Source: Triops longicaudatus
Lineage: Eukaryota > Arthropoda > Branchiopoda > Notostraca > Triopsidae
Reading direction: 5' to 3'
Length of the DNA: 64,000 nucleotides
Assembly: GCA_022885665.1 (NCBI GenBank)
Contig: JAGQDJ010000194.1
Span: 1 to 64,000, forward strand
Position 1 is the stretch's first letter, and every line of letters begins with the position of its first letter. Below are positions 24,001 to 39,000 of the stretch, one piece after another. The position numbers and the translations under genes were made by a program. Below the pieces are notes generated by a model. The model did no database searches and was not told the origin of the DNA. It saw nothing but the letters and a program-made list of their open reading frames with translations.

Positions 24001-27000
24001 TACTCACATAACTTTTTTAATTAGATTGTTTAAAAATAAAAGAGAAAAATTACCTGGAAGTCCTCCGACAGCTTTTTCTTCATCAGAACTTTTCTGGGAG
24101 AGCCACAGGTAATCAAACCATTTGATGACTTTAATTTGCAAATGTTCCGGCACTCTTCGCATTCTCATGTACGTTTTCACCCCGTCCAACTTAGCTTTTT
24201 AGGGGGGTAATGGAAAGGAAACCGGGGAAAGATTTTAAAACATGTTAACAGCACGAAAACTTCGCAATTAGTAACAGAAAGAGAACAGAAAACGTTCCGC
24301 TTCCCATGGTAGTTTCAAGTTTTTAAAAAGTTAGCAAGAAAGAAGTTGTCGAAAAAGACTGATTAAAAACATCGACGTCCCTCGGGTCTTCCCAACGACC
24401 CCGGGCTACAGACACTAGCACCGCCAGTCGGCTGGAAAAGTGAACAAGGACGCTTTCGCAGCTTGTCTGCTTCAAACGAACTCCATCTTTGAGAAAATCG
24501 GTTATTTTTTCTCGGATAATTTAAAATTCTTTTTTATATTCCTTTTTGCGTCTCTTTGTAGGTATACGCTACGATTTTTTTTTCAATTTAGACATTAATG
24601 AACGTATAAAGGTATTTTGCAACGCAGGGAAATTTTGAACGCCCAAAAAGAGTATTCAAGTAGATTTATGTCTATTTTTAGACGTATTTTGCACGTAAAT
24701 AGTTTTCGCACATTACCCAAAATCAAGTGTCAGAAAGTCGTTTCCACATAGTTTTGAAATTTAAAAAAAACAAGTTTAAGTTTTTATTTATTTAAATGTT
24801 AATTTTTTATTTATTTAATTTTTTATTTAAATTTTTATTTATTTACATTTTATTTTTTTATATATTTAAATTTTTAGTTATTTAATTTTTTTTATTTATT
24901 TAGTTTTATATTATTTATTTCTTTACATTTTTTTATTTTTATTTATTTAAATTTAAAATTTTTCATTCATTTAATTTCTATTTACATTTTTTATTTTATT
25001 TTACCTGTATTTTACCCACTATTAAGAAGCACTGGTGTAAGTTATATCTTTTACGGTATAATAGATATCCATGAGTAACAAAAGTTTCCATACTTTCACG
25101 TTCGAGACGTCGGATAATAAAGTGTTTATAGCGTAACGGAAATAACGCAAATGAAGACGTAAGATGGAGTAACGCGCGCTAATAAACGGAGTAACGGGCA
25201 TAACCCGAAGCTCGCGTAACAACCATAAATGGAACTCGGATGTACAACGACTGAATGGTCTTCCAAATGCTCCCGAATATTATTGCAAGACGAGTTTTAT
25301 TTACGTGAACCATAAAACCTCTATGGCTTCGTTTTCCGTATTGTTTTCATTGTCTCTAAAAGCCTAACTCACAGAGTTCACTGAATCGCGCAGTACATTT
25401 TTAGCAAAGTTTGTAGGTACAAATTGTACACTGAACTAGAATTGGAATTACTATTACGTTAAGAATCATTACCACTACATTAAGAATATTTTGATTTCTT
25501 ATAAAGTAAGGGTATTTTCCCTTCTTAACAAGAGAAAAAGTTTCCTTGCGAATGGTCTACATTTCCTTGCATTGTTGTTCAGAGAAGCAATTTCCAGTTT
25601 CGGGCAATAAACGACGCGCACCTGATTTTTTCGCTTCGCATTTTTACTGACAGACACTTCATTGTATTTTTTCTGCCATGATTGAGTAGCACCGTGAAAC
25701 ATACGAAAGTTAGGGACCGAAAGGGTCTTTCTTTTAATTGCTGTCCATCAATTTGAAAGAAGCTGTTCGGGGCCCACAATTACCCAATCAGTCAATGGTG
25801 TCTTACTCTACGTTCGCGGGACTTTCCCTCTAGCGAGCATATTGGTAAGGTAGGGAAAAAAACAACAGCCGAGCTGAGTAGTTTTTGTCGCGACAGCGTG
25901 CGCTCCCTACTGGCAAGGCACTCTACCAACGTTATTCTGGCTTTCGAGGGGGCGAATCGCCCGCAGGCAATCTCGCTAAACAAGACAAAGCTGGAGAGTA
26001 ACATAGCTGTCAAAGAAGAAGTTAACTTGCCTCGAGTCCTAACACGTTGCTTTCCTTCATCTTCTACCGTACTCGGTGATCTCTGAGGTTTCCTGGAAAA
26101 AAAAAGAGTTCGACCGCGCCTCGTTACAGGCGCATCGATCTGTTGCGAGGACACAATTCAGAAAACGGTTCAAGTCCTTTAGCTGGTACGATCTTGAGCT
26201 AAGCTCCAACCGTTTGGCGGAGGAAATTAATGCAGCTTCAATGACGCATACATGGGAGCTTAGCAGTATCTCAAGACCTGGTAACAGTACACCCACTGAC
26301 AAGGGTGCGGTGTAAGACCCTCCCAGCGTGAAATGCCTCAAGTGGTGGTTTACTGCGCGAAGCAGCTCTTCGAGACTCCTGAAACCTCGAGACACCGAGT
26401 CTTCAAGATAAGTTGTCTCCTTGTCTCTCTTTCGCTCCGTTTGAGCCCCCTGAGGGGGAATAGCACCCCTAACCACGAATGCGTTGTGTCTCTTTGACTT
26501 CCTACCTTATCAAGATCCCATAAAATTACTAGTGTAGCTCGACTGAACTGACCTTTCAAGGCGTGTTTTAGAACGCCGTTTATCTAACAACACCCGAATT
26601 TCTGTGCCTTTTTCAAGAAATTGCTCTCCATTCTTACACACAAAACTATACCGAACTGAAAGTAGATAGTAAATTGTTTAGAACTTCGAAGCGGGAAATT
26701 CAAACCTGTTTAAGAACTGAGAAACTGGAGTCTATTTTGTAGTACACACCATAGTGCGTATTCCGTATTAGAGTTCCTGTTAACAATGAAAGTAACATTG
26801 TACCGTCATTGGCGTATGGGGGACTTCCAATGAAGAGTCAAAAAGCTTACGTTTTAACTCTACTGCGCTTTTTGGGAGTGTACAACAATGAAATCTTCTA
26901 TAGAATATCCCCTATATAGCTCCAGGTTATTTTCCAGAAAATGCCTTTCGAGGGCAAACGAAAGGAGCTTTGCTGTAAAGTTCTGAAACAATGCATGAAC

Positions 27001-30000
27001 CTGGCGGTCACGTGGTGTCTGGAATTCATATTGAAGTTGGGGAAGACCGAGGGTATTAGGTTCTAAGCTTAAAGGGGGTTCATTGCAATTGACTGTTACC
27101 TTGGAATTCCTTGCGGGCAGCGCTGACATTGATGACGATGTTAGACACGTGGCCGAGAATGGTCGCAAACAGCATAAGCCCGAAGATGAGCTGAAGTATA
27201 ACAAAGAGGAATTCACCTTTAGTCCGCGGTCGGGGTAAATCCCCAATGGTGGTGAGAGTCAAAGTGCACCAGTAGAAACTGGCCAAGTACTGAAGCACCA
27301 CGTCCGATTCGTCGAGCGCACTTCCGTTATTGGGGCTGAACTGGGCGGCCCAACTCCACCCGTTGAACCCGTTGCTTTTGATAACAATCTGGTAAAGGCA
27401 GGCGTTCCAATGGAAGATGACGAGCAAGTAGTGCACTAAACTCACTGAGCGGAACACGTTGGGGTAGTTGGTATGCCGCTCCGTCCGGTCCATAAAGGCC
27501 CAGAAACGGTAAATTTTCACGAGTCGGAAGCATCGTAAGATGGAGTTGAAGCCGACGGACAGGTAGAGGAAATCTAGAGGGAGGAGACAGAGGCAGTCGA
27601 TGTAGAACGTGGTCGAATTCATGTAGTGCTGCCGGAGTTTGGTAGGATCGGTTTGGAGCACTCCGTCCTCTAAGTAACCCGTCCGGAAATGGAAGGCAAT
27701 GTCCACGACATAGAGCAGGTCGCACAAGTAATCCAAACATAACCAGGTGATTAGTGTGTCCGAAGTGATTTCTTGGAAGGCGAAGCGGTAGATGAGCACC
27801 CAGAAATTGTACAAAAAGGCCAGGGAAACCACCATGGACCAGTAATAACACAGGCGACCCGCGGGGTCGAACACAAAGGTCCACTTGCAACCAGCCGTCC
27901 GACTGCCAGAGCCATTGGTCCCATTTTCCCAACGCTCCAGCTTGAGTTTGTTCCGCAAGTCGCGACGGAGGCTCTCGGGCGTTGGGGTGGTGCTTCGCTG
28001 ACTCCGCCGCTGGTGGAGGCCCTGACCCGAGGTCGGGGGCTTGTTGTTGTTGTGGCTACCCCCGCCGCCACCACCGATAACCCCCGTTCGACTTCGCGAC
28101 ACGTCCAGGTCCGACGACACGTGGGCTTTGTTGACATAGGCGGCCGTCAGCGAGTCCCGCGAGAGGCGCTTGGCTCGGATCACGGCCCCGGGGGTTCCGT
28201 AACTGACCCCCGTCGACGTGAAGCGGCTGGTCACGATCTCCAAGAGCGACTGCCGCGAAAAGGAGCGACCGCGAGACGGAACGCCCACCAAGCTACTGCT
28301 GCCCGCGGTCGCGGCATGGGGAGAGCGCAGCGGTCCTGGACTGTTGTTGCTGCTGTTGCTGTTGGTGCTCAGACGAGTGGTGCCAGACGCACTGTGTCGC
28401 TCGCCCATCAAACGACTGCTCGTAATGATGCCTGTGAGAATAAAGTCCAGAGTAAACAAAGACATTACCAACTTTCGGTTATCTCCGGTGTGTCTAGTAG
28501 GGAAAAAACAGTCCCTTTCCTGAGATAACACAATCATTCAAAGGGAGCGGCGAAATCCTACTATTAGGCCCACTCCACCCCTATTTTTCTCGACTCGCCC
28601 CAGGGCTTATGCACCAAGATTCTAATACTAATCAATGGAGCAAGGGTTCTGTGTGCCCTCACCATGTGGGTCACAGCTAAGGGAAAAGGAGGGTAAGGGA
28701 CGAGATGGTGAAGCGTCAGAGGGGATACAAAGGTACGGTTGCTGCTTTTAAATACCCCACGCTGCGGTATACATCTTTCGACCGGTTAATGGGATAATGC
28801 AGTCAAACCATTTCCGAGTACTCGAGACCCCTTTCAGAAGTTTGCCTCCTATTAAGTCTGTCGTTTGGGATCGAAAAGAGATGCGCACTAAGTAGGACGT
28901 GAACTTCGAAGACCGCTCCGTAAGCTACTTAAGGGTTTGCTCTCCTCTATCTGCTCCTCGCCGGTAAGCTTGCCTAATTATGGCGGGATGAACTTAATAC
29001 TCCTTTTATACACGTGAAAGGAGGTCCTCTGCACCATTAAATCGCAGTCAAACTAGCTTCAAGACCTGATGACCTTTACAAATACAGTTCAAGTCGTCAC
29101 AAGTTTATTCTAAAAAGTATCTATGCGTTGGTAAAAACAATCGTGGGCGCGATTTTCTGGCAAAGAAAACGCAGTGAATGGATCGGGCGCCAGGAATTGC
29201 TGCTAGTAAGGTCTTTCGGAGACATTTCTTTTATAAACCATCCAACGTAACCAGACACGCCTGAATGATGAGTTGTCACGTGGCTCGCTCTGTTATCCTT
29301 TAACCCAGTAGCGTCAAGGTGAATGGATGATAACAACTATATTCTTGTTGTCTGCGTATGATAGATGAGTTCTTCTCCTTGATTTCCGTTATCGCAATAT
29401 ACGTTGAGGATGCTTGGCAACACTATATCTCCGTTACATTACTTTTTTGTGTACTAGATGCGTTAACATATTCCTCCCGACTGCCCAACGTCACAAGAGG
29501 CGTGGTTAGCAATCTTTATGTTCTTCTCAGCCAGAATCTCTACAACGGAATAGACAAGCTTGAATATCGGTCAACTTGGTGTGATCTTGAACTGGTTAGT
29601 ACCAGCCTGTAAGACGGAACAAGACTTGGCCTGGGTTACAGTGAATTATTCATGACAGCTTTATTTCACAGTCTGGGAATGAGGGGGGCGTGAAAGAGGT
29701 TTTAGGGGCACCGACAGCATGGTCTCGCATTGCTGTCTCAACTTACATCTCCGGAGACTCGAGCACAGTTTCTTCGTGCTGGCTGACTCGCGAAAATGGT
29801 TCCAGAAAACTGCGTCTATCTTTCTGGCCCTAACGACAGTATAAAATACAATAAATGAGAAGTTCAGAGCAGCCATAGGCTCCCACATAAGTAGCCGTTG
29901 GGACGCAATACTCGTGACACCAACCGAGTTTAACCCTCAGGGCTGTAGGGGCTGACCGCCATCTTTCTCGCTTTCACAAACCCACAGACAACGCATTAAG

Positions 30001-33000
30001 TCCACGATAAGCTCACCCGTCCACCCATCCGAGAGAAATCCCCAGCAAAGACTAGATTCTAGCTCGTTCTCTTTCCCTAGCAACACTTGGAAGCCGAGAA
30101 ACCTCAAGAAAATTCTGTTGCGGCTCTAACTTTTTTTCTCGGCACTACCTGACTTACTGTAGCTTGGTAAAGTATCACGGTGGCTTACAACTTAAACTAG
30201 TTGTCCCGTGCTATAGCACCAAAGGTCTCGTGTGTATATTTGAAGTGCCTTGTTGTCGTGGATAGAAACCGCGAGGGATGGTTTATCAACGATGTTCATT
30301 TTCATTGTTACCAAACAGTCAAATTTCATAGCCGCCCACCATAGTCCTAAGATTCATTATTGGCAAGAATGAAATCCCCTGCACCCAGCTTGTAGTAGTC
30401 AGTCCCTTTTTGATCTCCTTTTGAGACAGACACGTTTCTTCAGCATACAATTTGATGGTTGTAAACTTAAAGTTAAGACACATCACCATCAGTGAATGAG
30501 TGTTAAACCTACTTGCACTTGTATTTTATTTCATTAAATTTATCTGAAGTAAGCAAATTGACTTACCAAAACAGAATAGTTCCCTGTCACCGTTAGCGCG
30601 ATTCTGGCGGCGACACTAGTGTTTCTAGCGTTTTGGTTAATGTATTATTTTATCACTTGAGACATTAGTGAGTACTATTAGTTTGTATGAAGTAGGGATT
30701 TAGTGTAGCAAACGCAAACGTTAGGAGAAAAAACTTCTACCAGGAACCTTCACGCCGATCTCTTATCTTGCAAGGGAAGCAACTAGTGGAAGAGAAGGAA
30801 CGTTCCTTCCCCGACTTCACAACTGTGTACGTTACTTGGCCATTGCCTCAGGAGAGGTACCGACAACAATCAAAAGCTGCAGTCAGAGATGAAGTTGCAT
30901 AGAACTTTCCTGACTTTGACTTAAAGTCATTTTCCTTTTGCTGTTGACTTTGTTAATTGCTAAAACAAGTGACTTAAGAAACGAGTAAACTTGAAAGAAT
31001 TGACTCAGGAAAACAGACTTTTGAAGAATTGGCTTCAAAGTTCACATTTTGCACATAAAAAACTTCTCAACTTTGTGTTAAAGGGCACATGAATGGGTTT
31101 TAGACCTATCTCTTGCACGTGTACGCTCCCCTACCGTCCGATAGTGGGAAACAAGTCGTAAAATCGAACGGGTTTGAGCGTCTCCGCTTCCGTTGAAACA
31201 TTTGGTCCAAGTCGAAGAAAACTGAAGTCGCTTGCGGGCAATTGTGAAAAAGCAGACTCCTGTTTCTTTGTTAAAGAAAGAAACAGAAAACTGTACTATG
31301 GAATCGTACTTTGTAAAAGCAAATCGTAAATGTCATTTTGGTGGGGATTCAGTCCAGAAATTTACGATCGTTTGAAGTTCTTAAGTCCTGATGAAAACTT
31401 TCAGGCAATATGTATGCTGTCTGCACTCGACTCGTGTCCAGATCCACTACAGCTGATTTACGAACAGTTTTTTTTAGCTTTGACGTGAATTTGAATGGGA
31501 AAAAGGCACGAAATGAACTGAATTGACTTAGTCTTTGAACCTCTACGTCACTGGGGTAACATCGAACACTGCCGTTTGCTGGGGTTGACAGGGAAACTTC
31601 CTCAAATGAATCTTTTTTAAAGGAGAAAAAGTTTATACTGAGAAAGCTTTAACACGGTAGCGAACTAGCCAAGAAATAAATCTTGAGTTAACATCACCTG
31701 TAGCCACAGTTTGTCCCACGCAATCATAGCTTTATTCCAAACTTCGTTCGCGGTTTCCTGTCAAGAGGCGCTAGTGGAGGAGCTTCCATTACTCCAGCTA
31801 TTGCTTTGACGTTGACAGCTGTGATGCACGTGGTGCATAGAGTGCTAGTTCATGAGCCTGTATGTGAAAATTTCTACATTTGCATTGAACACAAACTTAG
31901 CTTAAAGCCTATAAAGAGTTTTGCTGGCTTGAGAGTCAGATTTGAAGTGTTGAGCGGTATTATTAGAACTCGAGTACGCAGAAACCCGCGGATGTCTAAT
32001 TAAAGCCTCACTAGGCTAGTTTACGTTCATCAATGCGTGAGAAATCTTGAGGATCACAAACTCCGTAAACCCGTGCAGCTCATATGTCTACTCCAATGGT
32101 TTCGTCTTCCTTTGATTGACTCCTTTCAGTCGTTAACGAAGGTTGGTGAACCTCCAGAAGCTTAATCACATCTTTTTTTGCCGTTTTTCTCTCTGGAATA
32201 ACCATATTTAAGCCCAGCCTAAACTTGCAATCGAATCTTTCGAATCTACTTGAAGAAACGTAGTAAAGAAAATACGAGATTTAGACCAAAAATTTCATGA
32301 TGGGTGTAAACATTAAACCTATATACAAAAGTGTTTAATTCATTAAGGTCGGGTGACCAGCGTTGGCTCCGGAAGTGTGGCTTTTACTGTAACTAAGGCC
32401 AGGAAATTTTGATGGACATCATGCGAGCGCGGTGAAACACGAAGAGGAAGTAATACATGATATGGATGGGTTAGGTCAACTGTAAGGGCACGGACTGTTG
32501 CTAGCAAACGGAAATTGCGCTTTTTTTATATACAGTAACGATCTCGAGACACCAGAAGCCCCGGAGGGTGGGAAAAGTCGGGCCCCGGGGCAATGGATCT
32601 TTAAAGCTTGACGGTGGAAGGAAAGAGTTACAGGGCTAAGCAAGCGTGAGGCTCCTTTATTGCATGTGGACATGACGTCAGTGACGCCTGGTGGTGACGT
32701 TTCACTCTGGGTTCCAGTACATTCTGCCGAAGTCTGCGTATCTGGGTAAATTTAATGGAAGCTATCAGAAAATTTTCACCAAACTGACAGTTTTGAGTTC
32801 AAAATCGTAACAATGAAATGTGACGTGCTAGAAAAATAACAGTTGCCAGTGATATTCACACAACTTCTATATTTCAACCAGCTGGATTGTTTGGATTACT
32901 GTCGTCCGTAGCATCAATTCTTCAAATTGCAAAATAATAATAAAAACTTAATGTTTGCGAAATTGGTTAACGCTCTGGGCTGGAATGCGTTACAGCAACG

Positions 33001-36000
33001 AAATCCACCATGTCTCGAATGGCGCAGCAAGCGCATTTCTAGGTAGTGAACCGAGAAACCAAACTAAACGAAGATTTCTGCAGAACTCATATCTCTTTTT
33101 GAGCCCACAATTGGTTTCTCCTCTGAGGTAGCCTTTGGAAGCGTTAGCAGGGCAAATCCCCTAACGTATACTACTTTTCGTACCCGCAAGTAGCGATAAC
33201 ACAACAAAGAAAAATGTATATACACGCTTCAGGGTATATCTGCGTTTCCAGGAAGCGCTGCGCTGCCAATACACTGATTAAGATAACGCTTATAGGAAGA
33301 AATACGGTACACAAAAGTTGTATTCCTGCCTCAGTATTCTTCGGGTTCTTTTCATTTTAGTTTGTCATCAATCTGTTTCTCAATATGCAGAAATGCTAAT
33401 TTTTCTCCTTATCTGAGGCTTATGTGTTCCTTCTAATTGAAGTATTTCTCAAGTACTTTCTAATACTCTACTTTGTCAGTGATTTTACCCTCTTTGCACG
33501 ACGAATGTTACTTTAGAAATTAACGCTGCAGTAATGAGAAAAAGGTTGAAAAAACGAGAACGTTAACGCGAAGTAAAGAAGTATTTTAAAATTTAAAAAC
33601 GAAACGGTGTTAAGGAGTTGCTTCAACGCCAATATTTCTTCAGCCGACCCATTTCTTCCCCTGAACTGACATTACAAAAGCCTCGCTATTTGCCAACTGC
33701 CAGACAATCAAGCTTTGAGTCTGCATAAAAGTTTTTTCGAAATCTTTTTTCCTCTGCACGAAAGATTTCCCGTGCAAATATTTACTAGACGCTGGGAGAA
33801 TAAATTTCTTAAAAAGATATTTCTTCCTCGCAGGCCGTCTTTTGGGTGGAAACAAGGAAGGCGTAGTTGGATTGCCTTTTCTTTTTCTCTCATTCTCTTC
33901 ACGTGTATGTGTGTGTAGCTTCCTTTGTTGTTCGTCACTGGGAGTAATGTGGGGGCGCTATTTTTAGAAATAAGAGAGGGAGAGAAAAGCAGGAGTGATG
34001 CAAAACAAGGAAATTGCTTTGGCTGAAATACAGGACCAAGCGTTCTATCCTATCCACTCCGTGACGGCCTTGTCCATCCGTCAACTCCGGCAATGGCCTG
34101 CATCTCCAAGGAGCCCATTTGCTACATTTGCTTGTTGAAGAGCAATTCAATCGATCCTGGGCGGTAACTGAACTCAACTAAAGAAAAAAGGGGCGTCTTC
34201 CTTGACTCAACCTATATTGCTCCCTTCATAGAACCCCTCAGGGCGACAACGTTCGGGGAGACGGAAATAGACACACAAACACGTGTACTGACGCATTACC
34301 GCATGGATTGCTCTTTATTCCGCCCGCGTAGCTTTCTTTCCGATTCGACAAGCTTTTCTTAGACTGAGAAATAACTTTGTAACGGAGCTTGTGCAAGAAT
34401 TTTATAACATCTCAGTACACTAAGATGGCGTTAAACAGAAAAAATGGTGTTTAATTACACACAATTTGTTATTTTTTTAATTATTTTTTAATATGTGGAG
34501 ATAGCGCCTTTCATTGTTGCAGTAGAAGCTAAAGGGACTGAGCTGGGGACCACGCTGTCCAATAGGTCGCATGGCAATCTCAATGCCTTCCCCACGCCAT
34601 CGAACGTTTTTACTTCGAGCGAACGGAATTTGGCCAAAGCTGGTTAACTCAAAAACTAGTTGTCGAATTGCGATCCTGTTTTCTTTGAAAATTTGTTTGA
34701 AAATTATTATTGAACACGTTGAAGACCAATTTTAAAAGTATTCTTTCCCAAGATGTGAAGATTTGATTCCATGTTGCAAATATATACAGCAAAATTTCGT
34801 AAAAAGCTTTTCGTGGTGCGCTAGACTTTACAGTCCTTAAGATTACTGTCGGAAAGATATCCATTTCATGATTTGACTTATTCCTGTGTTATTCGCCCAT
34901 CAGAGCCTTAGGTGTAAATTAGGTACAATTGCTGTGGAAAAGGTGAATGTTCTTAATAAGAAATTGGAAGAAAGCCTGAGACACTAACTCGGTTAGGAAC
35001 AGACCATGGTTTTAAGCAATAACCATGGTAAGGACGACAAGCAAAGACTGCAGCCAAAACTAATCCATTTGCTCGTGTCCTTTCGTCACGGTTCCGTGGC
35101 TAAATTTCGCTACGAAATTTGGAACATCTGGCACACAGAAAGCCATGGGAGTAATACGGGTTTGAGTAACAGTCAGCGGGACAGCACGCGCGTCGTAAGG
35201 CAACGTCGCTGGTCGCTCTTGACAGGCCATGTGCCCCTGGTTTGGACCACTCGGAAAGCTAGCATGAAGTAATCACTTCAGAGGGGCTTTTGCCTTCTTG
35301 CACTGACGCAGAGTAACGAGCGTAATGGGGAAACCAAGAGCAATTTCTTTGCCTGTAAACTCGATTCGTTTTAAACCGGGTTTGGATTGAGTCCATTCCT
35401 GAACCAAATTGAACTGGGTGATATTACCTTTTGAGTAAAGAATTCTTTTTTGATCTTTTTAGACTCTGTTTCGACCAAACTTTCCCCATGTGAATTTCGT
35501 TGCACCTGATTCTTTCCAGTCCCTAAACATTTGTAGTTTACGAGTTGTGACTTTTGTATGATCTGTCCGGCGTATCAACTGTCCCGTTCTACGTTTAACA
35601 AAATCGAGGGTTTTTGGATGGGTGAATACCTGAATACCTGATGGGTTAATACCTGAAAATAGTATTAACACAAAATCATATACAAGTAGGAAAGCAGGTT
35701 TATCGAAATAAATAGGTACGGACGCCCAAAACCATAACAAGCCCCACCCAGCGTAAACTAGGTCCCGCCGTTTGTAAGCTTTCGATGGCCAAACTCGTTT
35801 AATCGATTCTTGGGGAAGGGTCTTGCACCCTGAACGAGGGCCGATGATCAAGTTTTCCCTTCCCAGCTCGTTTGCCTAGACATAATGGGGGTCAAAAGGC
35901 GGGTTCCGCTAACTTTGCGGTAGTTGGCGTAGCAAAACACTCTTGACGTCACGCGCTGACGTCACAACCCCATCCGCCCCACGCTAAAGGGTCGTTTGAC

Positions 36001-39000
36001 CCCCTTTTTAGCCCAATTGCATACATATTCGACTATTTCTGTTGTGTTTGATTCTTTCCACCCCGATTTCCTTTGTTATTTCTGTCAATTTGTGCGGTTG
36101 CCCCTAACATTCATTGTTGTAGTTTCGGAGTCAAGCTCCGTCTAGTGGGCGTAAACATATGCCTCAATTATTCTAAACACACAAGGTAGAACAGGAGAAA
36201 AGTTGTCAGTTTGTCCTTCAGACGCCCTCTGCGTGGAAGAAATATTAAAGAGGCGCTAGTGTCGATTTCAATAGAGGGCGGGGTTTCCGGGTATATAGTG
36301 AAAACTCTTATTTCTTGCCCTACTTGCCAGACAGGGTGTCGATACTCCGTAGAGTGGTCAATGAGTAGAATTTTATTTCTTCCAACTGCCATTGCTTCGT
36401 CGCCTGCACACATGCCTACAAAAGAACCGTCATGCGAGTGTGTACCAACGATGTGCGACACTGATGGATTGACGGCTTTTGAGATGTCCGTTGAGTAGAC
36501 ACGTTGCTGCAGTAATGTCGCCCAGCCCGCAAGCTCGCTGCTTTCAGAAACGTAGAAATGCAGTTTTTGTGTGCAGCGCCGGTTGATCTATGGCTGTTTG
36601 CATACCCGCGTGAGAAAATGTCCAGAACGTGATTTCTCCCAGAATCGTGGATCAGAAATACACTTCCTCGCATCTTCCTTAAAGTCAGACTTGGAAAAAG
36701 TATGCGTTTACCTAGCGTTAAGTGAAGTCTGCAACACTTTTGAGCTTCTATGTTGTCTTAACAATGAAATTATTGAATCCTGAAAACTTGCTCAAGCGCT
36801 AACAAAGAAACTTTATAAAGTTCCTTAATGCACGTTAGCGTAGTAGCACATCCTGGAGAAACTGTTAGTTTCAAATTAAGCGAGATTAATTAGAAATTAA
36901 TTACTTTGCAACCGCTGGGGAATTAAGTTCTCTTTCGATCTGCATTCGTTGCTCTCTTTCTTCTGGGAATACAGCCAAGAAAAGTAAATCTTCGTTGGTC
37001 TGCCTCTACGACACGACAGTGTCAATTATCCCAGATGGCGTTGCCTTAACGGCTCGCCGGCAGTTTGGAATTACTACCCGGTGTTAAAAAACTGCATAAC
37101 TCACTAGTTCCAAAAATGGGCATTATTCTAGTACTAAGATTACTATATAAGACTTCATTACTGCTCAAAAAAATTCTCAAAAAAATCTGCTAAATGTTAA
37201 AATAATCCTAAAAATCCTGATAAATTGTAGCTCAAACTCTTACACGGCGTGGCGTTACACTTTAACCGGGTACGATTTATGAGCCTATAGGGTACTAGGC
37301 TTATACTCAATCCAAACAATAGTGAATTATGCAAACGTGGCTTTCTGCTACGAAAGCCTTTTCGCTAAAGCTGAAAATAAAGTCTGCGCTATATCTACGT
37401 GCCACAACCAGTTCACGCGACTTCAAAAAGGCGGCGAACATAATGAAAAGGAAAAATCCATCCCGGTCTCGGTTACAATCATTCGTCCGACTTGGCTGCT
37501 CTTATCGACCCATGCCAGAACACAAACACACTCGCACACACACGTTCACAGGACAAGCTCGCTTCGCTTTTGACGGAGGTGACGCAAGAACCGCCAACTA
37601 CCGGCACACACAAGACTAGGCCAGTCGTCCAAGCGCCTTTTTTCTCTCCTTTCCGGTGCAGCTAATCAAACCCTTTCACTTAAGGCGATCGCTAACCGTG
37701 TGAACAAACTTACGGTAACTATCGTCTAGTGGCTAGATATGCAGTTTGCAGAGAATATATGAAGTTATAAAGAAGATATGAAGTTTATAGAGAAAAACAT
37801 GCTTAGTTATAGCTTCGTATGTTGGTGTTTAATGATACAAAGAAAGTCGGAAAGCTATCAAGTAATTAAATACCAATACTATTAGAAGTTTATTCATGAC
37901 TAACCATGAAAGAAAACTGAAATCAGACTGAACTTGTATAAGTTTGGATAAGTTAACGTTGATTGCTTGAGAAAGCTACAGACAGCAACAATACTTGCGT
38001 CGAATTGTCAGACGTTGTGGACCTGGAGTGGGCTTGACAACATGGCATGATGTAAAGTAAATAGCCTTCGGGGAAGGGCTTTTCTGGGCTATTGCCACGG
38101 CAACGGGAAAGCTATTTCAAGGTTGGGTGAGTTTTGTAGGTTTGTGGAGACTTAGGGAGAAACGGAATGGCGAACCACTGTTGAACTTACAATCCACCGT
38201 TCTGAAGCGCTCAAAGAAAACGCACTTTCGAAAGACCCTGAGGCTATGTAGGGGTATAGGAGGGCATACTCTCTTAAGGGCACATGCCAGAACGAGATCG
38301 TTATTCATATGCATGGTATAATCCTAAGTCTGGCCCTTTGTCTCTCTGTGTAATTAGGAAAACGTACTTCAATAAGTTATTCTGACCTAAGTTTGTACAA
38401 GGTCACCTTTGTTACGCCCCTAACCGCTAGAAAGTGCGAACCCCGCCATTAGACGCTGACGCACTGGAAAGCGCCAGAAAGATCTGCTGAGATTTCCCTC
38501 GTTCTCCCTTCCTTTTTCTTTGTTGGTAGGAGTGAAAGGCTTGCAGTTGCTTGGAAAGCGCTATAAAGCTCCGCTGGGATTCCCCGCGTTCGCTTTTTCA
38601 TTGTTGGTCGAAGTGAACGGCTTGCAGTTGTTAGCGTCAAATGACAGATTTGTCCCACGATAGATGTCACTAATGACTTGGTAAACACTATGGGGCATGA
38701 GATTACCTTTTTCGCATTTTTTAAAATTTTATTCGTCGAAGCTACGTGTAATTTGCTCTCATAATCACGCCTTCGGTTTGATTAATTTCGCGATATATTT
38801 TAGTTGCTGGTTTTTGTAGCGCTTTAAAAAAATATATAGATGTTTAATTACCTGGAACAACACGGGGTCCGTTGGCCATGGTTGATCCTCCGCCGTAGGT
38901 AACTTGGGAAGGGTCGGCGGAGGACACGACAGCAATATCCTCCAGTTCATCGTCCAGTTGCAACTCTTGGCGGGAACACGGCGTGTATTTGACACTGCGC

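Larger units (their letters stand above)
28432..38851. other. First intron of the CNG gene (10.4 kb)
   Basis: Bounded by donor CCA G|gtaatt at 38852 and acceptor ctcacag before 28431. No nested gene was recognised. It holds one unit of a two-copy dispersed repeat (34535-34710), MITE family 2 copy B (38401-38690), a perfect 10-bp hairpin at 31260-31286 and several AACAATGAA words. Long open frames here (for example near 35459-35851 and 36168-36461, minus) show no family resemblance. Confidence 0.6.

Noticed and set aside
27327..28528. Long open frames on both strands over CNG exon 2 (e.g. 27773-28528 plus, 27327-27932 minus)
   Set aside because: They are GC-rich shadow frames of the channel exon; translations are Pro/Arg-rich with no family resemblance.
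28432..28537. In-frame start at 28537 (MIVLSQERDC) for the CNG channel
   Set aside because: It reads through a good acceptor (ctcacag) into intron; the phase-matched upstream exon 38852-39098 explains the N-terminus better.
35459..36498. Minus open frames 35459-35851 and 36168-36461, plus 36211-36498
   Set aside because: No recognisable domain, no splice partners, and they overlap each other on opposite strands inside a CNG intron.
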